A stretch of DNA of 64,000 nt from Clostridium tunisiense TJ. GTDB taxonomy: Bacteria > Bacillota > Clostridia > Clostridiales > Clostridiaceae. Below, piece after piece: positions 9,501 through 15,509 of this stretch. The stretch lies in assembly GCF_000300195.1 (NCBI RefSeq), contig NZ_AMQH01000002.1:124001-188000 (forward strand), in the 5' to 3' direction. The notes under the pieces are model-generated. The model was not told the origin of the DNA. It saw only the letters and a list, made by a program, of their open reading frames with translations, and searched no databases. Position 1 is the first letter of the stretch. Each line of letters starts with the position of its first letter. The position numbers and the translations under genes were made by a program.

Positions 9501-10054
9501 CAAGTTCCATCATATGTTGCAAATCCATAATTATTTATATTAGCATTATTTGATGGCTCAACATTTAAAGTTAATGTTATTGACCTATTATAATCTAATA
9601 GTGTGCCAGTATAAGTATATTTTCCAACCTTAGAAGTGTTAGCCTGCATTGAGTTCCATTTAACTAATAACTCTATATGGTAGTTATCACCTAATTTAGC
9701 ACTTATAGTTTGTGGTAATGAATATGTTTCTCCTTGCTTAACATTCCTAACAACATCACTAATTACTATTGTATTATTAATAAATCTAGACACCTTAGTT
9801 ATATCATATATATCAATGATTCCATCATCATTAAAATCATATTTGTCTTGCCACGTTAACATCTCATGATTTGCATTATAATATTTAGCCACTTGTGCTA
9901 AATCTTTAATATCAATTATTAAGTCTTTGTTAACATCTAAATTCTTATCTAATGTTACATCACTTAAAACCTCTCCTCTAACTATTGCAGGTTTTATTGG
10001 GACAAAACAAATAATAAGAAGAAAAATTAAAATCTTTTTAAGTATATTTTTCAT
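6593..10054 (-). CDS. Secreted dockerin protein with DUF5050 propeller repeats and Ig-like domains
   Basis: It encodes 1153 residues. The ATG at 10054 is chosen because GGGGGA lies 4 bp before it; an in-frame ATG at 10087 has no such site. A signal peptide (KNILKKILIFLLIICFVP) comes first, then a type I dockerin-like pair of calcium loops (DVNKDLIIDIKDL and DFNDDGIIDIYDI). The rest alternates long blocks of about 40-residue repeats of the form WIYYxNxxDxxxLYKIKxDGSxxTKL (DUF5050, probably beta-propeller) with three Ig-like modules whose core is VPVTWNxxxIDTS...YxGxVxGY. It is secreted and likely binds a cell-surface or cohesin-bearing partner. No enzyme domain is visible. It is monocistronic. 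Confidence 0.85.
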   Translation of the reverse strand: MKNILKKILIFLLIICFVPIKPAIVRGEVLSDVTLDKNLDVNKDLIIDIKDLAQVAKYYNANHEMLTWQDKYDFNDDGIIDIYDITKVSRFINNTIVISDVVRNVKQGETYSLPQTISAKLGDNYHIELLVKWNSMQANTSKVGKYTYTGTLLDYNRSITLTLNVEPSNNANINNYGFATYDGTWVYYGNPINQGKLSKAKIDGSSVAKINDDEPLFLNVQESYIYYCNLSDNSAIYKVNKDGTERTKLTMEPATYLRVYNNSIYYQDVNENYSLYKMDLNGGNKKKVTEDSPLYINLYEEYMYYSNFSNYGEVTKVNLNNTSKININTETSLYVTLQDSYLFYQDYNDKFIYRMNTDGTNKILVQASEGIELNAVNGWLYYINVSDDNTLYRIKYDGSQNERLTDFNITHINVNGDRIFLYDEYGFLYSSNLNGTDLKLFGICRTISNIDDQNIQVGQGDYCELPKYVPAEMTDGSKLLVPVIWNSYNIDTDIKSSYTYKGAVQGYNKEIDLTISVVERGNSNGNIAHEGLAVERAGWEYFSDEVDGKLYKIKPDGTNKVKLSDDQVSYINIIGEWIYYKNLSDDNKLYKVKIDGSSRTLVCSDSMESLSIVGDWVFYSNLTDKNYLYKVKIDGTSKTKLSEEHVYGINLMGNWIYYISATYGNSIYKINKDGYERTQLFEYQCSGLIISGQNLFANYFSGILKMDLDGTNKTEIAADSYILNYNVSGEQIYYYDNIDYKLRVMNTDGTGRKILCEDKLSNGTLSPNNMQINGDWIYYQNISNQPKMYKIKNDGTGRQRFGVDLAIKNIEQFNVSVKLGEKYQLPATVITTISNGEKYYVPVTWNAGNIDTSKLGSVTYEGTVNGYINKVKLTLTVVDKEILGNTANQDSVAQYGDWIIINNFKMKADGSEKGYYTKDWVDKVNVVGDWIYYSNGGYLKKVKIDGTGTTQVCDENAELLRIIGDWMYYRNYDDKGKLYKIRLSGLDRTKITDDIVDEVNISDDGWIYYERKVDPRNLSLSEFCKIKTDGSGRTKLSDDAPSCINIVGEWIYYQSSYSTISKMKKDGSFKTLISNVTQPSSMKVVGEWIYLDNDYKLSKMKIDGSNYSKLCDMQSTDINVLNNWVYFNGSDGKYYRIRLDGSDKQLIYDSFIW

Positions 10055-10781
10055 AAAATCCCCCGTTTTCCTTTTTACCATAAGCATAATAATTAATAAC
10101 TCTTTTAGTTATACCTAGCTGTATAGACATTTTAACTTCCAATTCATACATTTAAATTATACTAACATTTTTTTTGTAAAACAATGAATATAACAAATAT
10201 TATGAACTTATTTTAAAATTTGAATTTAATAATAGATTTAATTATAATACACTACTGAATCCAATCTCAACTTGATACATAATTTTATGAAAATCTTCAG
10301 ATAAAGTTATTATCACCTTTCTTATTTCATAAGTCATTAGTGTTGTTTGTAAATATTCTCTATCTAGTCACTGTGCCAAATTTAATAATCTTGGTGAGAC
10401 TGAGTGAATCTTTTTTTGTTAAAGTAAAACTTATGGAGACTATATTAGTGGTTAATCTCCTTATTAAAAGTTCTTTTTGATAGTTTAGAACGAAGATTAA
10501 AGTCACAATCTTAAAATAAGATTCAATACATAAAAAACACTATCATTCCTATGAATAAATTGTCTTGAAAATATATTACGTTATATAGTTTAACACCTCT
10601 GAAATCTCATTTATATTTCGCAAATCTGTTATAGTTCTAATCAAGTATTACTGCATAATTAGAATATAATTATATGCAAAATACATATAGAAGCAACATT
10701 GTATTTTATGCATATTTTCACTAGATAATCTACAACCTAAAAATAGTAACCTCAATCTATGACAAAAGGAAGATGATACTT
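10055..10781. other. Long AT-rich spacer before the LAGLIDADG gene
   Basis: No gene is supported here. One near-perfect inverted repeat, ATATGCAAAATACA (about 10672) against TGTATTTTATGCATAT (about 10703), could form a hairpin. Sequence related to 5219-5260 follows at about 10729. The left part must hold the dockerin gene promoter, but I could not pick a clear one. Confidence 0.5.
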
Positions 10782-11189
10782 ATGAATGAAATTCAAAAGG
10801 CATATGTAGCAGGCATCATAGATGGTGAGGGAAGCATTATGCTTCAGAGCTTTCATAAAAATCAACTACCATCTCCTTGCGTATCAGTAGCTTCGACTTC
10901 AATGGAACTTTTAATTTACTTAAAACAAATTATTAGTTGTGGCGTCATTGTAAAAAAGAAAAATTATAATTTGGAAAAGCACCATGACTCCTATACCTTT
11001 TACGTACGATATAACAATGCTATAAATTTACTTATAGAAATTGAACCTTATCTAATAATAGAAAGTAAAAGGAAAAGAGCAAAGCTTATCATTGAAAAAT
11101 ATAAGACTTTAACTCCTAGAAATGGAAGATATTCAGAAGAACAACTATTATTAAAAGAATTATTTTATAAAGAATTTATAAATACATAG
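10782..11189 (+). CDS. Free-standing LAGLIDADG homing endonuclease-like protein
   Basis: The protein has 135 residues with one LAGLIDADG-type helix near the N-terminus (AYVAGIIDGEGSI). Single-motif members normally dimerise and cut long asymmetric DNA targets, and a few act as intron maturases. An ATG at 10773 is in frame, but the AAAGGAAG ribosome site fits the ATG at 10782 better. It is not inside an intron here. Its stop codon overlaps the first base of a 42-bp copy of the tmRNA 3' end and terminator, and the tmRNA gene 2.6 kb away carries an ORF-less group I intron. A link to that intron is inference. The acidic residues in the motif are kept, so it could be active. Confidence 0.8.
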   Translation: MNEIQKAYVAGIIDGEGSIMLQSFHKNQLPSPCVSVASTSMELLIYLKQIISCGVIVKKKNYNLEKHHDSYTFYVRYNNAINLLIEIEPYLIIESKRKRAKLIIEKYKTLTPRNGRYSEEQLLLKELFYKEFINT

Positions 11190-11229
11190 GAAAAAACCTC
11201 AGCATTTCTGCTGAGGTTTTTATGGTGGA
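11188..11229 (+). repeat. 42-bp direct repeat, copy 1 (ssrA 3' end plus terminator)
   Basis: Identical over 42 bp to 13782-13823, in the same orientation. It contains a terminator hairpin (stem 11192-11203 with 11210-11221) and the sequence that at the other copy encodes the tmRNA CCA end. Similarity then fades (GAAGCGAAGCAC against GAGGCGAGGGGA). Here the hairpin ends the LAGLIDADG transcript. Confidence 0.85.
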
Positions 11230-11254
11230 AGCGAAGCACGGTGGATGAGATCCA

Positions 11255-11524
11255 CTATTTCATAACTCTTTCCTTCATTCTTCTTAAATTTATCTTTTTA
11301 TCATCTTCAAAGCACTCTTCTAAATCATCAATAAGTATTTTAAAATCTTCATAGTTAATAATTCTTTCACCAATAGTTAAAACATTATAATAACCCTTTA
11401 TAAAAATAACTTCGGTTCTTTTTAGTTCTTTATTGTTAGTGCAATATCGATGCATTTTATTAGTTTTGTTAAGTTTGTTCACATAATCAATAGCTTTTCT
11501 TCTATTTATTATTGACAAAAACAC
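11255..11524 (-). CDS. Small hypothetical protein after the S9 peptidase
   Basis: It has 89 codons from a GTG, lysine-rich, with an acidic C-terminal stretch (DFKILIDDLEECFEDD). It resembles no family I recognise. It is in the same frame as the upstream peptidase and begins directly after a TAA TAA pair; no ribosome site stands out. It may depend on translational coupling, be a lost C-terminal extension, or be chance. Stops are absent over 270 bp, which gives it modest support. Confidence 0.4.
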   Translation of the reverse strand: MFLSIINRRKAIDYVNKLNKTNKMHRYCTNNKELKRTEVIFIKGYYNVLTIGERIINYEDFKILIDDLEECFEDDKKINLRRMKERVMK

Positions 11525-11527
11525 TTA

Positions 11528-13483
11528 TTAAACATGCTTTATAAACCACTCAAGATTTTGTTCCATTATTGCTTTATGAAGACCAGGTTTATGAGGACTA
11601 TGCCCCATTCCCTTAAATACTATAAGTTCACTTTCCACTTCTGAGTCTTGTAGCCCTCGGAAGAGTTCATATGCATTTGGAACAGGTACCCTCTTATCGT
11701 TATCGCCATGTTGGATAAGCGTTGGTGTACAAGCAGTTTTTATATATGTCATAGGAGAGGTTATTGCATATACTTCTGGATCATTCCATGGTGTGGCTCC
11801 TAGATATGATCTAGTAAACGTTGTTATGTCCGTATTTACATAGTAAGTAATCCAGTTACTTATTCCTGCTCCTACAGAGATTGCTTTGAATCGATTGCTA
11901 AAGGTTGCGCAGAAGGCTGAGATGTATCCCCCTTGGCTCCAACCCATTACTCCAACTCTTTCGCTGTCTATTATGTCCATTTCCTTTAGAGCATCTACTC
12001 CTGAAATAACATCCTCATAGTCTCCTACTCCAAGCATTCTAAAATTACTGGTCAAAAACTTGTTTCCATAGCCTGAGCTTCCTCTATAATTTGGCTCGAG
12101 AACAATGAAGCCACTCTCTACAAACTGCTCAATTGGATAGAGTTTATTCATATTATGGAAGGGGAATGATGCCCATGTTGGTCCACCATGTATAACTACC
12201 AAAAGCGGATACTTTTTATTGGAATCATAATCATGTGGCTTGGATAAAACCCCTTCTATCTCAAGACCATCCTTGGTGTTCCAGATTACAACTTCTTTTT
12301 TACTCATTAGTTTATTCTCGTATATCCTGCTTTCATTTGTTACTTGTACTGCGTTTACGTAAACCTCAACTGCCCTATTTTTTTCTGTTTTTATATAGGC
12401 TATATTTTCACCATCAAAGGTACTATCTGCATCGGCTATATAACACTCACCATTGCTATAGATTGAAGATATTTCACCCTTTTCAGAAACCATTCCAATT
12501 CGACAGTTGGCTCTATCCTGCCAGGTTACAAGGATTCCTTTGCTTGTCCATTTAATAGGTGTAACACCTCTGTCAAATCCAGATAACCTCATTAAGGTTT
12601 CTTCCTTTTCAAGATCATATATCTCTAAAACGACATCTTCGAAAACCTTCCATTTATAATATTCTGACTCTCTTGGCGTTTTAGCAAATACAATTCTATT
12701 TCCATCTGGAGAGAATGAAATATTTGAATTAAAGGTTCCAGTAACATTGAGTTTTGTAAGCTTTTTTGTGGAGATATCCAATAGGTATACATATGTCTCT
12801 TCATCTCTTATATCTCCTGTTGGAGTACATATAAGTACAGCTTTTTTCCCATCCGGAGATATTTGGAAACCCCTTATGCTAAAATCCCTCGGATTTGTTA
12901 TGTCTACTTTAACATCCTTTGGTTCTTCTTTTTCATCTTTTTTCTTATTACTTAGCTCTTTAAATGATTCAATTGCTTCCTCTATTCCTACATAGCATAA
13001 ATAATCATTCTTATATTCTTTATCGACATATTCAAATTCTCCATAAGTCTCTTTACGTTTTTTTAGCTCCTCCGAATCAGATTCCGTAGTGGTATAGTAT
13101 ATTCCCTTGCCATCAGGCGACCAGATAAAGTTGTTTACACCTTCCTTGGAATTTGTAATCTGGATTCCATTAAACTCGTCAAAGGTTTTCAAAATAATTT
13201 GTTTTCGAAGTTTTTCTTTTTCACCTACCTCTGAGATATAGGCTAAATAATTCTTATCGGTCGCCCATGCAGGGCTGCTGCTTTCAGATTTACCTGTTGT
13301 AATGGGATAATGCTTTTGACCATCTACTTCATAAACCCACACATGATTTCTGTATACATTTTCAGCTAAATCAGAAGTCCTTTTAACATATGAAACAACC
13401 TTTCCATCCTTACCAATGCTTATTGATTGAAGCCATGGTATTTGTACCAACTCATCAATTGAAGTATAATTTGTCTTGTTCAT
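11528..13483 (-). CDS. S9-family prolyl oligopeptidase / acylaminoacyl-peptidase
   Basis: It encodes 651 residues. The ATG at 13483 is preferred because GGAGGGAGTGAGG precedes it; the longer frame to 13528 lacks a site. An N-terminal beta-propeller of WD40/TolB-like blades (about 1-390, with SPDGKKAVLI and SPDGNRIVFA) is followed by an alpha/beta hydrolase domain. The triad is visible: Ser in GVMGWSQGGYIS, Asp in HGDNDKRVP and His in KGMGHSPHKPG. It lacks a signal peptide, so it should act in the cytoplasm, removing dipeptides or acylated residues from short peptides. That suits an amino-acid fermenter. The small 89-codon frame follows it directly. Confidence 0.92.
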   Translation of the reverse strand: MNKTNYTSIDELVQIPWLQSISIGKDGKVVSYVKRTSDLAENVYRNHVWVYEVDGQKHYPITTGKSESSSPAWATDKNYLAYISEVGEKEKLRKQIILKTFDEFNGIQITNSKEGVNNFIWSPDGKGIYYTTTESDSEELKKRKETYGEFEYVDKEYKNDYLCYVGIEEAIESFKELSNKKKDEKEEPKDVKVDITNPRDFSIRGFQISPDGKKAVLICTPTGDIRDEETYVYLLDISTKKLTKLNVTGTFNSNISFSPDGNRIVFAKTPRESEYYKWKVFEDVVLEIYDLEKEETLMRLSGFDRGVTPIKWTSKGILVTWQDRANCRIGMVSEKGEISSIYSNGECYIADADSTFDGENIAYIKTEKNRAVEVYVNAVQVTNESRIYENKLMSKKEVVIWNTKDGLEIEGVLSKPHDYDSNKKYPLLVVIHGGPTWASFPFHNMNKLYPIEQFVESGFIVLEPNYRGSSGYGNKFLTSNFRMLGVGDYEDVISGVDALKEMDIIDSERVGVMGWSQGGYISAFCATFSNRFKAISVGAGISNWITYYVNTDITTFTRSYLGATPWNDPEVYAITSPMTYIKTACTPTLIQHGDNDKRVPVPNAYELFRGLQDSEVESELIVFKGMGHSPHKPGLHKAIMEQNLEWFIKHV

Positions 13484-13781
13484 AAATTCCTCACTCCCTC
13501 CATTATCATAGAATTTGTGCTGTACCAAATAATATTTGTGAATTTTAGCACTCGCTTTGATTATAAAGCATATTTGGGAATTTTTGAATTATTCTAAATT
13601 ATTTTGTTATAAAAATTTTTAGTACTATGTTTATGTGAAAAAATGCATCTAATTCAATTCGGTTTTTCTGTAACATTTCCCAGCTTTATTTGTAGAATCT
13701 AATTACATCAACCTTCTACACAAAAACCTCCGTTACTTATGGTACAGTTCACCTTTTGTAATTCTAAACTTCCTTACAAAC

Positions 13782-13823
13782 AGGAAAAAACCTCAGCATT
13801 TCTGCTGAGGTTTTTATGGTGGA
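13782..13823 (-). repeat. 42-bp direct repeat, copy 2 (native ssrA 3' end)
   Basis: Same sequence and orientation as 11188-11229. This copy holds the real tmRNA 3' end (positions 13817-13823) and its terminator (stem 13786-13797 with 13804-13815, T-run on the minus strand). Confidence 0.85.
13786..13815 (-). terminator. tmRNA terminator
   Basis: AAAAACCTCAGC pairs with GCTGAGGTTTTT around a 6-nt loop, starting one base after the CCA end of tmRNA. Confidence 0.85.
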
Positions 13824-14472
13824 GGCGAGGGGACACAATTTCCCATCATTTCTGTATGGTGCTGACTATATCTTCAACTTAAGTTTTATCTTAAGTCGCT
13901 TGGCGTATTATAGAAGTCATAATATAGTTTTGAAACTTCTATCCTAGTACTTCTTATCAAAATAATTTGACTTAGAAGCCTATGAGTCGATACGAGGCTG
14001 TTGAATTTCTTCACATACCTCTCGGTATTGCCGTCATCATGATTAGTATCACATGTTACGGTTTCACCGATAAAGCCAAGTTTTCACTTAGGAATCACTC
14101 CCTAAGGCGACTCTTGTCAATGTAATTGACACTGAATCGAACCCCTGTCCGAAAGCCATCACAACTAGGCATCTCCGAGTGCAGTTCATCTTTTAACATT
14201 CCCTCCATGAAACGCCGACGAACAGGCTTTTCACTTCAGTAGCTTCATTAATTCCGTTCTTAAGTCAAAGCTTTCCTAAGCTCGGTTCCCCACTAAATGA
14301 CGCTCTATCCTAAGTCGTGGGACTCAAAGGTAGAACGAGCTGAACTAAGCAGCTAACGCGAAATTATCTTCTGCGTTTATCTTTATTCCCATAGTTTTTT
14401 AAGGCGGGCCCATGAGTTCCCTCCACTCGCTTCCTAGGTGCCACGTACCCCCGTCGAAACCAGTACGCCCCC
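13817..14472 (-). ncRNA. ssrA: tmRNA (ssrA) interrupted by a group I intron
   Basis: tmRNA rescues ribosomes stalled on mRNA without a stop codon and tags the product for proteolysis. The 5' end GGGGGCGTACTGGTTTCGAC (14472 downward) pairs as an acceptor stem with CGCCTCC at the 3' end, followed by ACCA. The tag frame near 14373 reads AEDNFALAA and then TAG. The gene spans 656 bp, but exons 14136-14472 and 13817-13833 add up to 354 nt, a normal tmRNA length. Joined exons give a correct T-arm: AGGGG, loop TTCGATT, CCCCT. The partner smpB and then rnr lie upstream on the same strand. A terminator follows at once. Confidence 0.97.
13834..14135 (-). other. Group I self-splicing intron in the tmRNA T-loop
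   Basis: This 302-nt intron has no reading frame. The 5' exon ends CGAU; together with the first two intron bases (CGAU|UC) it pairs with the guide GAGUCG (14108-14113), giving six pairs with the expected U-G at the splice site. The P1 loop carries a perfect side hairpin, TGTCAAT/ATTGACA. The core shows GACT pairing with the classical element AAGATATAGTC (13864-13874), and a CCAT/ATGG hairpin (P9) precedes a terminal G. Removal restores a perfect T-arm. Group I introns at this site are known from some clostridial tmRNAs. Splicing must occur for tmRNA to be charged with alanine. Confidence 0.92.
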
Positions 14473-14611
14473 ATGATAAAGTTCTTTTAAACGCATTTCG
14501 CATCTCTGGTAAATCCTCATAAACTATTTTTTAGCTTAATCACATTTACTAGATCAAAGTTGTTAACTTTCAATGCTATATTCAATTTTATTTGAACTAT
14601 GAAGTTACTAT

Positions 14612-14640
14612 ATTATATACTGCACAATTATTTTATGCAA
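14612..14640 (-). promoter_or_regulatory. Promoter of ssrA
   Basis: TTGCAT (14635-14640) and a perfect TATAAT (14612-14617) are 17 bp apart. This predicts a start near 14605 and a leader of about 130 nt to be removed by RNase P. The remaining smpB-ssrA spacer shows nothing else. Confidence 0.7.
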
Positions 14641-14782
14641 GAACAAACTATAATATGCAAAGTTCATATATTTTGTAACCACCAGCTGTTATTATCAATC
14701 GGTGACTACAAAATATATATTACACTAAATCTAAAATAATAGCAAGGTACAATGATTACATATGTTGGAAATAAGTTTAGTG

Positions 14783-15250
14783 TTATCTATACTTTTCCTT
14801 CATTTCTCTATCAATATCTCTTTTAGCAGCTTTTTCTAACATTGCATCTCTCTTATCATAATCCTTTTTACCCTTACATACCCCAAGAGCAACTTTAATT
14901 CTTCCATCTTTAAGATAAAGAGATAGTGGCACAAGAGTATACCCCTTTTGAGCTGTATATCCTATAAGTTGAGTTATCTGCAATTTATGAAGAAGTAGTT
15001 TACGCTCTCTTAGTGGATCTCTATTAAAAATATTTCCTTGCTCATATGGACTTATGTGCATATTTTTAACAAAGACTTCTCCATTTATTATATCTGCATA
15101 GGAATCCCTAAGATTTGCTTTTCCTGCTCTTATGGATTTAACTTCTGTTCCAACTAGTTCAATACCAGCTTCTAAAGTCTCTTCTATGAAGTAATCGTGT
15201 CTTGCTTTTCTATTTTCAACTACGGTCTTAGTTCCTAATTTCTTAGCCAT
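14783..15250 (-). CDS. smpB: SsrA-binding protein SmpB
   Basis: It has 155 residues, the normal size. SmpB is a small beta-barrel (OB-like) protein that binds the tRNA-like end of tmRNA and carries it into the stalled ribosome. Visible family features: [40 protein letters not shown], and the basic C-terminal tail that inserts in the mRNA channel ([19 protein letters not shown]). The ATG follows AGGTGAAAAT. It sits between rnr and ssrA on the same strand, the classical Firmicute order. A terminator after rnr suggests it also has its own transcript. Confidence 0.97.
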   Translation of the reverse strand: MAKKLGTKTVVENRKARHDYFIEETLEAGIELVGTEVKSIRAGKANLRDSYADIINGEVFVKNMHISPYEQGNIFNRDPLRERKLLLHKLQITQLIGYTAQKGYTLVPLSLYLKDGRIKVALGVCKGKKDYDKRDAMLEKAAKRDIDREMKEKYR

Positions 15251-15426
15251 ATTTTCACCTACTTTTAATTTATAAATTAAAGGCTTCTAAAATATTTCTA
15301 CTTTCTACTCCTAGTAAGCCTTAAAATAACTATTTAATATTATATCTACCTAAAGTCTTGAGTTTAGTTCCCTGTAATTTAGAATATACTATATTTCCAA
15401 AGATTTGTAAATCATTTACTTCGAGG

Positions 15427-15453
15427 AAAAGGAGCTGTTAAATTAACAGCTCC
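15427..15453 (-). terminator. Terminator after rnr
   Basis: GGAGCTGTTAA pairs with TTAACAGCTCC at 15431-15453, followed on the minus strand by TTTTCC. It separates rnr from smpB. Confidence 0.75.
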
Positions 15454-15509
15454 AGTTTATTTTATGGTTATAACTCATATATATTTAGCTCTTCTATGGT
15501 ATCTATGTT

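Noticed and set aside
10430-10530. Second group I intron near AATATAGTC on the minus strand
   Set aside because: It resembles the conserved element by eye, but no matching pairing partner, guide sequence or exon could be found.
11223-11255. A tRNA or second tmRNA end behind the LAGLIDADG gene
   Set aside because: There is a CCA-like end and part of an acceptor strand, but no T-loop, anticodon arm or matching 5' acceptor.
13730-13780. Degenerate duplicate of a tmRNA exon segment (GTACAGTTCACCTTTT against GTGCAGTTCATCTTTT)
   Set aside because: The match covers only about 20 bp in AT-rich DNA, too little to separate from chance.
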